Assembly: GCA_001792895.1 (NCBI GenBank)
Contig: MARA01000062.1
Span: 99,356-163,355, forward strand
Direction of reading: 5' to 3'
DNA length: 64,000 nucleotides
Source of the DNA: Lentinus brumalis
Taxonomy: Eukaryota > Basidiomycota > Agaricomycetes > Polyporales > Polyporaceae
How positions within the stretch are numbered: the stretch's first letter is position 1; the number at the start of each line of letters is the position of its first letter. The notes beneath the pieces were generated by a model. It was not told the DNA's origin and made no database searches. It saw only the letters and a program-made list of their open reading frames with translations. This document shows, piece after piece, positions 9,654 through 21,055 of this stretch. A program made the translations under genes and the position numbers.

Positions 9654-11216
9654 CTAATAATAAAATAAAGATAAAGCTAGTATTTGTGTACTATTTAATA
9701 ATATTGAAGGTTTAAGAATAAAAAATAAAATAAATAAAGTTAAAGTTGAAATCATAAAACTATGAACATTCCCCAGTGTAGGTGAACTTATATTTTCTTT
9801 AGTTTCTTCTATGATTTCTTTGTTATTGTCACTAGATGCACTACTATGTAATACTTTAATAATTTTTAAATAATAAGAAGCACTTATCACACTTACTAAG
9901 ATTGCTATTATACCCATAAAATAATATTCACTTTGCATTGCTGAATATAAAACAAATTGTTTTGAAAAGAAACCTAATAAAGGAGGTACTCCAGCCATAC
10001 TAAATAAACAAATAGTTAAACTTAAACTTAATAAAGGATTATTAAAGAATAAACCTTTAAGTTCTGTAATATATTTAATATCTTGGAATGAACCTAAAAT
10101 AGATTTACTATTATTTTTTAGTATATAACCTATTGCTATTAATATTAAGAAAGTATTTAAATTAGTAATAGAGTATTGTATAATATAGAATAAGAATGAG
10201 TCTATAGCTTGTTCAGTATTTATAGCTAAAGCTAATAAAATGAAACCAATATGAGAAATAGTACTATATGCTAATAATCTTTTTATTCTTGATTGAGCTA
10301 GACCGACTATAGTTCCTATTAATAAAGATAATAATGAACTTATTAACAATAAATTTTTTAATGTTAAAGAAAAGACTGTCAATAAACTATTTCCTATTTG
10401 ACTTTGGATTTCTAATAAGAATATTAATATTGATAATTTTGGCATTATTGTTAACCATATTGTTACTATAGTTGGACTTTCATCATAAACATCTGGAGCC
10501 CAATTATGTAATGGTGCCGCAGATACTTTAAATAAATAACCTACTATTATTAATACTATACCTAAAGTTAATCCTTGTAATATTTGAGTATTTTCACTTA
10601 CACTGATTAAATTATATATACTTTCTAAATTAGTTAAACCGGAATAAGTATAAACTAATCCACTTCCTAATAAGATGATACATGAAGATAAACTTCCTAA
10701 TAAAAAATATTTTAACCCTGCTGAAGTAGCTGATTCTGAATCTTTAAATAATGTACTTAAAATATACACTCCAAATGATTGTAATTCTATACTTAGGTAC
10801 ATTGAGATTAAATCAGCAGAAGATACTAATAAAGAGGCTCCAAATGTACTAAATAATACAATTAAAGAATATTCTCCGGCATATGGTATTATATTTGTTA
10901 TTTTATTTCCGCTACCTGACGTCTGAGCGATATTATTAGTAGGCCAAGATATTAAGATTAGACTCCCTATTAATAAGATTACGACATCTAATAATTGAGA
11001 AATGGTTGTTACTTGGAATAATCCACTATATACACCTATACCTGATCCAATTGACTGAATATAGAAAGCATTTAAAGCTAATGCTCCGGCATAGATAAAT
11101 ATTATAGAAGATATTCTTACATATAAGATTGATCTTATATTTTGATTGATTGAAGGAAGGGCAATTGCCACTATTAAAATTAAGAGACTTAAAAAGATCA
11201 TTGCTCCTTGTTTCAT
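9654..11216 (-). CDS. nad2: NADH dehydrogenase subunit 2
   Basis: 520 residues, intronless, strongly hydrophobic with many membrane segments. ND2 is one of the three antiporter-like proton-pumping subunits of complex I. Conserved blocks include [46 protein letters not shown] (the lysine and histidine of the pumping channel) and [20 protein letters not shown]. The start may be the ATG at 11216 or the in-frame MIFLS four codons later; both follow trnS(GCU). Identical ORF at 52809-54371. Its first 66 codons were copied into the chimeric ORF at 6472. Confidence 0.97.
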   Translation of the reverse strand: MKQGAMIFLSLLILIVAIALPSINQNIRSILYVRISSIIFIYAGALALNAFYIQSIGSGIGVYSGLFQVTTISQLLDVVILLIGSLILISWPTNNIAQTSGSGNKITNIIPYAGEYSLIVLFSTFGASLLVSSADLISMYLSIELQSFGVYILSTLFKDSESATSAGLKYFLLGSLSSCIILLGSGLVYTYSGLTNLESIYNLISVSENTQILQGLTLGIVLIIVGYLFKVSAAPLHNWAPDVYDESPTIVTIWLTIMPKLSILIFLLEIQSQIGNSLLTVFSLTLKNLLLISSLLSLLIGTIVGLAQSRIKRLLAYSTISHIGFILLALAINTEQAIDSFLFYIIQYSITNLNTFLILIAIGYILKNNSKSILGSFQDIKYITELKGLFFNNPLLSLSLTICLFSMAGVPPLLGFFSKQFVLYSAMQSEYYFMGIIAILVSVISASYYLKIIKVLHSSASSDNNKEIIEETKENISSPTLGNVHSFMISTLTLFILFFILKPSILLNSTQILALSLFYY

Positions 11217-11280
11217 CTATTATGTTATTTATCCTTTTCTAACCAGAAGGGTGTAAATGAATAGATTTTATCAAGTAAAT

Positions 11281-11361
11281 CGGAATAGAGAGGAGTCGAA
11301 CCTCCAAGGGTTTTACCCGAACAATTAGCAATCGTTTTAACTTACCAATGAAAACTATTCC
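11281..11361 (-). tRNA. trnS: tRNA-Ser (GCU)
   Basis: Acceptor GGAATAG/CTATTCC pairs fully. The anticodon loop TTGCTAA gives GCU. There is an extended variable arm, as expected for serine tRNA, and T-loop TTCGACT. Mirror copy 52664-52744. Confidence 0.88.
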
Positions 11362-11489
11362 TAGGAAAAAAATTTTTGTTTAAGAAATATCTATTTTTGC
11401 TGTTTAATAAAAACTATATCACATCCTTATTAATAGTTACTATTGCGTATATCTACGTTAACCGTGACAAGGAGGAGGGGTTTATCAAG

Positions 11490-11648
11490 TTAAGATTTAT
11501 TATTTAATTTAACAATAAATGTTCTAATTACTTGTTGTAAAGTAAATAAAGGTAAAAAATATTTAGATAAGATATAAATTAAAACAAATAATACTATAAA
11601 TGAAAAGTATAATTGATTTAAAAAATAAAAAGGAATTAATTGTGGCAT
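11490..11648 (-). CDS. atp8: ATP synthase F0 subunit 8
   Basis: 52 residues, the normal size for fungal Atp8. It begins MPQLIPFYFLNQ, the diagnostic N-terminus, followed by one transmembrane helix (about residues 13-33) and a basic C-terminus (VIRTFIVKLNNKS). Atp8 is a peripheral-stalk subunit of the F1F0 ATP synthase inner-membrane sector. It sits between nad6 and trnS(GCU) on the same strand. Identical copy at 52377-52535. Confidence 0.95.
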   Translation of the reverse strand: MPQLIPFYFLNQLYFSFIVLFVLIYILSKYFLPLFTLQQVIRTFIVKLNNKS

Positions 11649-11803
11649 AAATTAAAATTTAGTAAAAATAGTGCTCTTATTAAAATTAAGAACTATCTCT
11701 TGCATTTTGCAAACAAATATATTGAGATAATGACAGACTCTTTTATAACTATACTTCTTTCCTCACTAGATTGAAGTCTAGGGGAAAACGAGTTAGTTGT
11801 ATC

Positions 11804-12487
11804 CTAGTGAGAGGATTGAGTAGATTTTTTAGTTTTAGATATAAATATAGGTGCTATCATAGCTAATAATAAAATAACACTAGTAATAATTAACCAAGAA
11901 GCTCCATAAGTATAAAGTCCTTGTCCAATAGCTTCAATTTGTAAGAAAGGAGTTAAAGCAGTATCTGCTATTACTGGATTAAATGCAGTATTAACCCATT
12001 CACTCATTGAAATTTCATAATTTAAAATAAAACCATTAATTTTAATTAATAAATCTAATATAGTATTAGACACATTATTAAAACTGAAAGGAAGAATAGT
12101 GTATATTTCATAAATAAACAATGAACCTATAGATAATGCTAAAGGTAAATTTTTAGTATATTGAGAACCTGTTTCTAAAATATCTGTTAATTTAATATTA
12201 ATCATCATTATAACAAAAAGGAATAATACTGCAATAGCTCCCACATAAACTATGATATAAGAAATACCTATAAATCCTATACCTAATAAAATTAAATATC
12301 CGGCAGCATTAACAAATACTGAAATTAAGAAAATCACTGCAATTACAGGATTTTTAGAAGTAATAACTAAAACACTAGAAAATAGTGCAGCAAAGGATAA
12401 TAAATCAATTAAGAAATTTTTCATATTGTAAAATATTAATATTTGACCAAGGTTAATTAATGTAAAAATTAATACGGTCGTAGACAA
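11804..12487 (-). CDS. nad6: NADH dehydrogenase subunit 6
   Basis: Up to 227 residues from a TTG at 12487. The ATG at 12424 (MKNFLIDLLSF, 206 residues) is the more likely start, since family members begin near this point. ND6 is a complex I membrane subunit. The helix IGFIGISYIIVYVGAIAVLFLFVIMM contains the pi-bulge region and motif YVGAIAVLFLFV that define the family, and TLGASW-like TYGASWLII lies near the end. Five hydrophobic segments are visible. Identical copy at 51538-52221. Confidence 0.95.
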   Translation of the reverse strand: MSTTVLIFTLINLGQILIFYNMKNFLIDLLSFAALFSSVLVITSKNPVIAVIFLISVFVNAAGYLILLGIGFIGISYIIVYVGAIAVLFLFVIMMINIKLTDILETGSQYTKNLPLALSIGSLFIYEIYTILPFSFNNVSNTILDLLIKINGFILNYEISMSEWVNTAFNPVIADTALTPFLQIEAIGQGLYTYGASWLIITSVILLLAMIAPIFISKTKKSTQSSH

Positions 12488-12658
12488 GATATTTATTTAT
12501 ATCAAGTAGGTTTAACCAAAAAAAAAAGCTTCCATGCCACCTAGGCAGGGTAGGAAAAAGGTATAAAAGAGATACCTCAATCATTAATATAAAAAATTTA
12601 AATATTAATGGACTCTTTTAAAAAAAACTTAAAAAATAAAAAGAAGAAGGGGATAAAA

Positions 12659-13693
12659 TTAAAAAAATTTATGTCCTATAGAAACAGTAAAACTAAATGA
12701 ACCTCTTTTGTTTTTCTGAGTTAGTCTAGCTGTAGTTACATAATTTGATTTACTTCTAGCTAAACTTCCATATTGAATTTTTTTTACTGATCTTCTAGGT
12801 ACAATTTTCCCTCTCATTAATCTACCACCTAATTTAATATTAACTCCAGTTAATAAAGTAGAAAATTTAGATAATTTATTTTGATTTTTTCTAAAATATA
12901 GTTTATTAGACTGGTGTTTTAAAAATCTACCAATAATTCTAGTAAAAGAATTTTTTCTCATTAATCCTAATTTACCTAAAATATGTACTAAAATTTGACT
13001 ATTATTACTTACCGAATATATTTGAGTTAAATCTAATTTTATTGGTTTTTTAAAAAATTTACTTAATTTAGTAGATAAACCTTGTAATTTATTTAAATTT
13101 AAATTTAAAAAATTTTTATTAGAAAGTTCTTTATTAATAACAAAATAAAATAAGTTTATAATGACATTTTTAGGAGTTACGTGGAAATAAGGTGTACTTA
13201 TTACACTAGACATTTCAAAGAATGAATATTCTAATATTTTATATACGTTTTTATTTAAGATTTTAGAATTTAAAGTTTTAGAATTAAATTCATATAAAAT
13301 ACTTTGATTTTGAGCTAATTCTATATCTAAAGTAGTAAATGATTTTAAATATTTTTGAATAATAGTTTGCATTTCATTTTCTTTGGCTGCCTTAGAAGAT
13401 TTAGGTACACTTAACATATCTATTTTTTCATAGTAACTAGTTTTACTTGGGATTTCTTTTATTTCTGTTACTCCAACTTTTTTGGATTCTAAAATAAGAG
13501 ATTCTTTACTTTGAGGGTTATTTAATAGTTGTTTACTATATTTTTCTATTTCTAAAATTGAAGATATTTCCAGACCTTTTCTTTTTCCTTCATAAGAACT
13601 AGTTGCTACTTTTTTATAAGGAGCTGATAGTGTAGATAGATCTATAGTAGAATAATGATTATTAATGGGTAAAAAAGATTGATTATTTTTCAT
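12659..13693 (-). CDS. rps3: Mitochondrial ribosomal protein S3
   Basis: 344 residues, basic and rich in Lys, Asn and Leu, as usual for the fast-evolving fungal mitochondrial uS3 of the small ribosomal subunit. The C-terminal part is the recognisable portion: GGRLMRGKIVPRRSVKK, then QYGSLARSKSN and KNKRGSFSFTVSI. It is free-standing rather than inside a rrnL intron, which argues for a basidiomycete over a filamentous ascomycete. The ATG follows a leader that occurs four times in the window. Identical copy 50332-51366. Upstream in this arm is a tRNA cluster instead of cox2. Confidence 0.92.
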   Translation of the reverse strand: MKNNQSFLPINNHYSTIDLSTLSAPYKKVATSSYEGKRKGLEISSILEIEKYSKQLLNNPQSKESLILESKKVGVTEIKEIPSKTSYYEKIDMLSVPKSSKAAKENEMQTIIQKYLKSFTTLDIELAQNQSILYEFNSKTLNSKILNKNVYKILEYSFFEMSSVISTPYFHVTPKNVIINLFYFVINKELSNKNFLNLNLNKLQGLSTKLSKFFKKPIKLDLTQIYSVSNNSQILVHILGKLGLMRKNSFTRIIGRFLKHQSNKLYFRKNQNKLSKFSTLLTGVNIKLGGRLMRGKIVPRRSVKKIQYGSLARSKSNYVTTARLTQKNKRGSFSFTVSIGHKFF

Positions 13694-13959
13694 ACGAATA
13701 TAATTTAAAATTTAAAATGTTTTAAGAAGCTATAAAAATATAGCTACTTTATTTATCCATTGTATTTATAGTAATATACATGCGTTTTACCTCTTCAAGA
13801 TTAGAAGAGAAAATATAATGTTTAATATAAAGGATACATTTATATTTAATAAATAAAGTATTAAGCTAATATAGTTAAAATAGCAAGAATATTACAAATA
13901 AATAAATATTGTATCCTATTTAAATATAATTAATTCTGATTAGCTTTAAAGTAAAAAAG
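13694..13959. repeat. rps3 leader, repeated four times in the window
   Basis: The leader contains ACGCATGTATATTACTATA and a short inverted A/T-rich hairpin (AAGCTATAAAAATATAGCT) just before the start codon. Copies: 1605-1870 (plus), 13694-13959 (minus), 50066-50331 (plus) and about 62090-62350 (minus). Two copies precede full rps3 and two precede the chimeric ORF. Base 13959/13960 is the exact breakpoint between the repeated arm and the unique tRNA-nad4-cox1 segment. Confidence 0.8.
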
Positions 13960-14072
13960 TGATTAAAAAATAACCTCTACTTTTACCATGCTATGTCGAA
14001 GTAGAAAGGTCGGCAAGAATCAATATTTTCAAACCCAACTAAATTTAAATATAATTTTTATTGAGGTTGAAT

Positions 14073-14160
14073 CGGGCACTGTGAGATTTGAACTCACGAC
14101 TTTTTTTAGAAGTACTTATTTTCAAGATAAGCGCCATAAACCAGACTCGACCAAATGCCC
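14073..14160 (-). tRNA. trnS: tRNA-Ser (UGA)
   Basis: Anticodon stem CTTAT/ATAAG encloses CTTGAAA, anticodon UGA. It has a long variable arm, T-arm GTGAG TTCAAAT CTCAC and acceptor beginning GGGCA. First of a run of eight minus-strand tRNAs at 14073-15078. Confidence 0.86.
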
Positions 14161-14207
14161 TATAAAATGTGTTTATCTTGATTAGTAAAAATATTTATAA
14201 TTAAATA

Positions 14208-14277
14208 AGACCGAAGGGAATTGAACCCTTATAAGATCCATTATGAGCGAATTGCATTAACCTATTATGCTACAGTC
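14208..14277 (-). tRNA. trnM: tRNA-Met (CAU)
   Basis: Anticodon loop CTCATAA gives CAU. T-arm AAGGG TTCAATT CCCTT is perfect and acceptor GACTGTA/TTCGGTC pairs at six positions. Initiator and elongator forms cannot be separated here. Confidence 0.82.
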
Positions 14278-14340
14278 TTTTATTTTTACTATCTAACCTC
14301 TCCATTTTAGTTGTGGAGAGGGTTAAGCTAGAATATTTAA

Positions 14341-14423
14341 TGAGCAGTAAAGGAATCGAACCTTTTACGGTATAAACCAATTTTTTTACAGAAAACCACC
14401 ATTACCAATCGGATCACCTGCCC
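14341..14423 (-). tRNA. trnY: tRNA-Tyr (GUA)
   Basis: Anticodon loop CTGTAAA gives GUA. The extended variable arm is usual for fungal mitochondrial tRNA-Tyr. T-arm AAAGG TTCGATT CCTTT is perfect. Confidence 0.82.
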
Positions 14424-14497
14424 TTAATGTACCTAATTATATATCGTCAACTCCTACTCCTTTCCACGCTTGATAATAGGTTGGCACAAGGATGTTT

Positions 14498-14569
14498 GAA
14501 AACACTTGGGCTCGAACCAAGACCATTCTCCTTAAAAGGGAGACACTCAACCAATCGAGTTCTGCTTCC
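14498..14569 (-). tRNA. trnK: tRNA-Lys (UUU)
   Basis: Anticodon stem TCTCC/GGAGA with loop CTTTTAA, anticodon UUU. D-stem ACTC/GAGT. Acceptor GGAAGCA/TGTTTTC pairs with two G-U wobbles. Confidence 0.84.
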
Positions 14570-14622
14570 TAACATATTAACTAAACTATTTCCCTGAAAC
14601 CAGCTAGGACGACTAAGTACAA

Positions 14623-14696
14623 CTGAGTTGACCAGATTCGAACTGATATAAGCCACCACCAAAAAATGGTGTTTTCCCAAATTAAACTACAACTCA
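14623..14696 (-). tRNA. trnQ: tRNA-Gln (UUG)
   Basis: Acceptor TGAGTTG/CAACTCA is a perfect match. The anticodon loop TTTTGGT gives UUG. The stem CCATT/GGTGG uses two wobbles, so the identity is slightly less certain than for its neighbours. Confidence 0.75.
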
Positions 14697-14698
14697 TA

Positions 14699-14771
14699 AG
14701 CCAAAAACAGGAATTGAACCAGTATTAGATTCTTACAAGGAATCCGTTTTAACCATTTAAACTATTTTGGC
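14699..14771 (-). tRNA. trnT: tRNA-Thr (UGU)
   Basis: Acceptor GCCAAAA/TTTTTGGC region pairs, anticodon stem GATTC/GAATC is perfect, and loop CTTGTAA gives UGU. It abuts trnQ with only a few bases between. Confidence 0.86.
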
Positions 14772-14826
14772 TAACTTACTTTTATAAATTAATTTTATAA
14801 AAATAAGAGATATGGCGGGTTAGATG

Positions 14827-14898
14827 TGCCTCAGGAGAGAATTGAACTCACTTCTTTAATGCTTCAAATTAACGCTTTTACCATTAAGCAACTGAAGC
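14827..14898 (-). tRNA. trnF: tRNA-Phe (GAA)
   Basis: Acceptor GCTTCAG/CTGAGGC, anticodon stem TTAAT/ATTAA, loop TTGAAGC with anticodon GAA. Confidence 0.86.
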
Positions 14899-15006
14899 TC
14901 TCATCATTTTTATTTAATTATCCTATCCTAGTAGCCTAGTTAGGATAAGAAAAAAAATAATAAATATGAATACTTTAGGCCACCTGGCTATAATTTAATA
15001 TAGTAT

Positions 15007-15078
15007 TGGAGATAGATAGACTCGAACTATCATACTTGTAATGCAACTACAATTGATTACCAATTATCAGATATCCCC
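15007..15078 (-). tRNA. trnA: tRNA-Ala (UGC)
   Basis: Acceptor GGGGATA/TATCTCC, anticodon stem TTGTA/TACAA perfect, loop GTTGCAT with anticodon UGC. It lies about 170 bp beyond the 3' end of nad4; that spacer (15079-15245) shows nothing else. Confidence 0.85.
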
Positions 15079-15245
15079 TTATGCCGCCAGGCTTTTTAAT
15101 ACTCTTTTACATTTTTATTTGATCATACTCATTTTTATAGGGGAATGTATAATAATAGGTAAAAAGATATTTTTAATAACCTTTTACCGGGGCCCTACCC
15201 TACAGAAAAAAAAAATAAGGGAGGGGATAGCCTAAAACTCCTAAA

Positions 15246-17917
15246 TTATATATTATATAATAAAGTACTTACAGCTAAATGAAGAGAATCTAATATGACA
15301 TTAGGGAAGATACCAAATAAGATAGTAGGTATTAATAAAGCTATTAATAAATTAAATTCTAATCTAGTAATATCTTGAACAGGTTTTAAATGAGGAGAAT
15401 ATAATCCATAAGATAATCTATTATATAAATAGATAGAATAACAAGCAGAAAATACAATACCTGTTGCACCTATTGCTGCTATTATTGGACTTTTATTCCA
15501 TATACCAATTAAAGATAATTGTTCCCCTAAGAAATTTAAAGATAAAGGAATTCCAGTATTAGCTAAAGTAAATATAAAGAATAAAATAGTAAATACAGGC
15601 ATAAATGTCACTAAACCTCTCATATAGTGAATAATTCTTGTACCAGTTCTTTCATAAATTACACCACCTACACAAATAAATAAAGCTGGAGAAACAAAAC
15701 CGTGAGCTAAAGATAATAAAATAGCACCTTCAATACCTTGAATAGTATTAGAAAATAAACCTAATATAACTACACTCATGTGTGCTATACTTGAATAAGC
15801 TATTAGAGATTTAGTATCTTGTTGAATTATAGTAGCTAAAGATGAATAAATTAAAGTAACTACAGCAATAGTTTGCACTAATGGTCCAAAATAATGAGAA
15901 GCATCTGGTAATAAATTAATTAAAACTCTGATATATCCGTAGGTTGCAAATTTTAAAATAGTTCCTGCTAATAAAATAGATCCTGCTAAAGGACTATCAG
16001 CATGAGCTCTATAAAGCCAACCTGTTAATGGCCATAATGGTGTTTTAACAGCAAAGGCTAAGAAGAAGGCTAACCATAAAATTTTTTGACTTTCTAAACT
16101 TATTTCATTTAATGAAATAAATTGGAAATCAGTAGAACCAACATAACTATATATTTGAAGTATAGCTAATAACATAAATAAAGACAAAAATATTGGTAAA
16201 CGAGACTAGGTCCCATGAATACTAACAATAAAAATAAGGTCCCTTAGTACCCTAGTTAAAATAATTTGTTGTATTCTTAAAAATATATAAAATATATTTA
16301 GAGTATACACTCTACTATTCACATAGTAGTTTGGAATATATCTTAATAGTCTAAGTTGTAAAATTTATTTAAATGATCCCAATTAAATAAGGTTCTATTA
16401 TTATTCATTTCGGATTTAAGTTTAATAACTTTGCTAATATTATCAGCATTAGAATATTTAAAACCAGAACGGAATAAATCAAGAATTTCTGACCAACTTG
16501 TAAAGTCTAGAAACTTTGAACCGAATAAAGGATAATTATTTAAATAATTTATTAATAACAAATTACTTTCTAAATTTGAAGTTCGTAGTCTGTATTGAGG
16601 ATGAGGTGTATTTTGTTTAAAAGTTTTAATGGGAGTTTTTAAAAATTCTGATAACTCAGATAAAACGGAATATTGTCCCTGGCCTAATGAATTTTTTTGG
16701 CTTTGAACTATTTCAAATTTACACTCTACTTTAGGATATTTCCCAGTTGTAGTAGCTCTAACACTGAAATGACCCTCAGCTTCAATAAATCCTGATAACC
16801 AAGCATCAGAATCTAAAGGGCTAGTGCAAAAAGGTAATCTAACTAAATTTAATTCATTATTTTTCAAATTAAGAAAATTAATTAAATTATATAAACTATA
16901 AATTTTAGAAGTTCTCATATTACCATTTAACAAATTAACCATAGTAATTATTCCTTTGTTATCATTAATAATAAGATAATAAGCATTTGCTCCTTTCTGA
17001 CGAACTATAGAGCCAAAACCTAAATTTTTTTGAATTATTAATGCTAAAGGTAAATCTTTCAAGGGAAAGGCTATATGAATTGAAGGATAATTTAGTTTCC
17101 CTTTAATAGACCTTTCAGATTTTGGTACATGTATACATCCATCACCTTCGATTAATCCAGTCAAATAACTATTAAATTTAAAATTATTAGTTAAATGATT
17201 CAAATTTTCGGTTTTTTGTGATATTAAAAAACTATTACAACAGACTATTTCTGGCGTGTATTCTCTGAGGATCTCTATTACACTATAATATAATAGATTT
17301 CCTGCTGATTGACTTTCTAATATAATATAAAGAAAGTGTTTCCAGCATATAGCCAGATTTAGAGCTGGCACTTCAAATGTTATACCAGCTAGTGTATATA
17401 AAAAGAATAATAAAGCACTTCTAATTCTATTTACACCTGAACCATATACTATTATAATTATAAATAATATAGGTAATACACTTTCGAAGAAAATATAGAA
17501 TAAAAATAAATCTAGAACTACAAATAATGCAATTTGTAAAGTTTCTAAGATTAAAAAAGATATTAAAAAATATTTTACATTTTTATAAATATTTTTATAA
17601 TTTGATAATAAGGCTATAGGTGTTATAAATGTTGTTAATAACACATAATATAATGAAATCCCGTCTACTCCTATATTAAAATGACAGAAACTTAACTCAT
17701 TAAATTCTAATATAAACTGATATTCACTTATACTTGAATCAAATTGAATCCATAGTAATATAGAGATAAATAAATTTATCAGAGATGTTGAAAGAGCTAT
17801 TACTTTCATTTTTTCTTCTTTTTTGGGGTTATTTTCTGGAATTAATAATAATAATAAAGACCCGATTAAAGGCACAATTAACAATGATATAAGCATAATA
17901 TAATAAAAAAAAAACAT
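15246..17917 (-). CDS. nad4: NADH dehydrogenase subunit 4, two exons with one group I intron
   Basis: Exon 1 is 17384-17917 (178 codons, ending LFFLYTLAG); exon 2 is 15246-16184 (starting SLFMLLAI, ending STLLYNI). Together about 490 residues, the usual ND4 length. ND4 is an antiporter-like proton-pumping subunit of complex I. Signatures: GVDGISLYYVLLTTFITP, KTPLWPLTGWLYRAHADSPLAGSILLAG (channel lysines and histidine) and IAYSSIAHMSVVILGLFS. The intron (16185-17383) follows a T and ends in G, as in group I introns; its HEG continues in frame from exon 1. The translation start could be the ATG at 17917 or the in-frame ATG seven codons later. Single copy in the window. Confidence 0.95.
16343..17383 (-). 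CDS. LAGLIDADG homing endonuclease in the nad4 intron
   Basis: In-frame extension of nad4 exon 1, about 346 residues to the stop at 16343. After a segment that overlaps the intron core comes the double-LAGLIDADG enzyme: YLTGLIEGDGCIHV (motif 1) and WLSGFIEAEGHFSVRA (motif 2), each with its acidic catalytic residue. The tail FGSKFLDFTSWSEIL and MNNNRTLFNWDHL is typical. Unlike most HEGs here the frame is intact. The intron core reads, on the minus strand, ATATGCTGGAAACAC and TCAATCAGCAGGAAAT, the P and Q elements seen in its cob and cox2 relatives. Confidence 0.88.
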   Translation of the reverse strand: MTFEVPALNLAICWKHFLYIILESQSAGNLLYYSVIEILREYTPEIVCCNSFLISQKTENLNHLTNNFKFNSYLTGLIEGDGCIHVPKSERSIKGKLNYPSIHIAFPLKDLPLALIIQKNLGFGSIVRQKGANAYYLIINDNKGIITMVNLLNGNMRTSKIYSLYNLINFLNLKNNELNLVRLPFCTSPLDSDAWLSGFIEAEGHFSVRATTTGKYPKVECKFEIVQSQKNSLGQGQYSVLSELSEFLKTPIKTFKQNTPHPQYRLRTSNLESNLLLINYLNNYPLFGSKFLDFTSWSEILDLFRSGFKYSNADNISKVIKLKSEMNNNRTLFNWDHLNKFYNLDY

Positions 17918-18068
17918 TCATTTTTATTTAATGAATTAATAATTTTCATTTTTGAAAATTAAGTATATTTAAAGACTGAATATTCTAAAGAATAAGGAAT
18001 AGTATTAATTAATAAGATTAATATTAAAAATGGGAGGGGAAGGGGAATGTAATCCTATAATTAAATTA

Positions 18069-19750
<1,682 letters not shown>

Positions 19751-20080
19751 CAATTTTACCGAATTATTTCTAATTGGTTTGGACTATATTTTATATTTAG
19801 ATCGGTTCTCTAAATTTCTTTCGCATAGTCTCTAAGGAATTACAATATTTCCTGCTGATAATCCATTGTATAATCTAAATTATTTTAACCGTCAAGGACT
19901 TGAAGGTAAATTTAGCTTTAGGAACTTCCAGCATATAGAAAGATGTTTACAATAAAAAATTGGGGGCTAATTTAACATTCTAAATTCTCCTTCTATCCAA
20001 GTCTAGCTTTGTCGTGCTAGCTAAGTAAGAGAGGGGTACTTATATAAATGATTAAACGGAATAATAAGATAAGTGTATAT
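19751..20080 (-). other. 3' half of a cox1 group I intron without a visible 5' exon
   Basis: On the minus strand the core elements appear in order: ATATGCTGGAAGTTCC, AATGGATTATCAGCAGG, TTAGAGACTATGCG and ATATAGTCC. These are the P, Q, R and S elements of a group I intron, ending in TTG before the 43-nt cox1 exon. Upstream of the core no cox1 sequence (expected ending near FIGV) was found up to 20080. The 5' border is therefore unresolved. Confidence 0.65.
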
Positions 20081-20082
20081 AC

Positions 20083-20741
20083 TTAAACAAACAAAAAAAA
20101 AAATGATGATACTACTAACGAAAGTAAACATATGAAACATATAATTATTTCAATTGTCAAATTAAACATTGAAATATTTTTATAATAATTAATTAGTTTT
20201 CTAAACCTAGGATATTTGTTTTCATAATTACCTTTCTGAATTAAATAATAAGATATTAAATAAAAAGAAATATTTAAAAAACAAAGTAAACCTGTAATGC
20301 TTAAAATAAAAATACCAAAAGCAAATTGATTTAAAGAACTATTACCTGTTTCTAAGTTAGACAATATAGAAAATAAAAAAAAAGAATTAACTTTTACTGG
20401 AGCTATTAGTAGTAGTATCATCCTTCTTATCATCCTTCTTATCATCCTTCTTATCATCCTTCGTATCGTCCTTCTTATCATCCTTCTTATCGTCCTTATT
20501 ATTATTATTATTTCCACCACTCGCTGTTTTATAGGCTGTGTAAATACTTGCAACACCAGCACCTATAGCTGAGGCATCCTTAGCGCCTTTAATAATTCGG
20601 CCACCAATACCAGATGATAAAAATAAAACCAATCAATACTAAAATAGATACAGTAAGTATACTATTAAAGATAGGTGAATCAAAAAGAATATAAAAATTT
20701 GAAGTTACTTCAAATAAAAAGTTATTTAAAATTGTTAACAT
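20083..20741 (-). CDS. Chimeric ORF under a copied cox2 leader, with Asp/Lys repeats and membrane segments
   Basis: The start (20741) follows a diverged copy of the cox2 leader and begins MLTILN, close to the cox2 MLSILN. The first frame (20589-20741) has one membrane helix (ILTVSILVLIGFIFI) and then stops. A shifted frame (20387-20632) continues with GIGGRIIKGAKDASAIGAGVASIYTAYK and a hydrophilic (KDD)n linker. A third (within 20083-20562) gives three hydrophobic helices, for example FGIFILSITGLLCFLNISF, and KYPRFRKLINYYKNISMF. The three may be one protein of about 220 residues broken by two frame changes, real or from homopolymer error. I do not recognise the family. Confidence 0.5.
20415..20512. 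repeat. 12-nt tandem repeats encoding KKDD units
   Basis: About seven imperfect copies of CTTCTTATCATC on the plus strand, then a run of TTA triplets. In the minus-strand frame they encode repeating KDD(K/T) followed upstream by five Asn. In the overlapping frame they read as IRRM repeats. The units are contiguous, so this is a microsatellite-like coding repeat, not a spacer array. Confidence 0.85.
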
Positions 20742-21000
20742 ATTTAAAAATTTGAGAATAAATTTTTTTTGAACTTAGTTTTTTTACTATTTTCTAAATA
20801 ACGAATTGACCGTAATAAAGTTGATAGTTAATACCTTGTCACTTTGACAATCTTGATAATTTATCACTACTTAAAAATATAAAGGTATCCTAAGTTACAT
20901 CTTAAAAATGGGGAAATTTTTACTGTTTACCTATCCACTAGATTCTAGCAGAATAGGTCAGCTAGGACAATTATATTATTGACCTAAGATTAAATTAAAT
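20742..21000 (-). repeat. Diverged copy of the cox2 5' leader
   Basis: Reads on the minus strand like the cox2 leader at 21266-21510 and 41310-41553: shared pieces include AAGATGTAACTTAGGATACC, AGTGACAAGGTATTA and AACTAAGTTCAAAA, ending AAATTTTTAAATATGTTA at the start codon. Differences are spread over the length, so this duplication is older than the exact palindrome. It places the chimeric ORF behind a native expression signal. Confidence 0.8.
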
Positions 21001-21055
21001 AAAAGGTTTTAAGTAATGTATTAAAAAATCGGATAAATTTAACAAAACCCTTTAT

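Larger units (their letters stand above)
1..13959. repeat. Outer inverted repeat, left copy
   Basis: This stretch is repeated in reverse orientation at 50066-63877. Gene positions mirror with a nearly constant sum (64025 for rps3, nad6, nad2 and nad3; 64017 for atp6; falling to about 63878 at the window edge), so the arms differ only by small indels. The inner boundary is sharp: after base 13959 the left arm continues into a tRNA cluster, while the right arm continues into the cox2 last exon. The left copy is the cleaner one: its tRNA-Gly, tRNA-Trp and tRNA-Asp and its GIY-YIG ORF are intact where the right copy is damaged. Confidence 0.93.

Noticed and set aside
10675..10926. 83-codon ORF antisense to nad2 (also 53099-53350)
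   Set aside because: Shadow of the conserved nad2 coding sequence.
13988..14680. Short ORFs of 65 and 77 codons in the tRNA cluster
   Set aside because: They overlap tRNA-Ser, tRNA-Lys and tRNA-Gln and have no protein features.
20415..20512. Regular 12-nt repeats that might suggest a CRISPR-like array
   Set aside because: The repeats are contiguous with no spacers and encode a KDD linker; this is a coding microsatellite in mitochondrial DNA.
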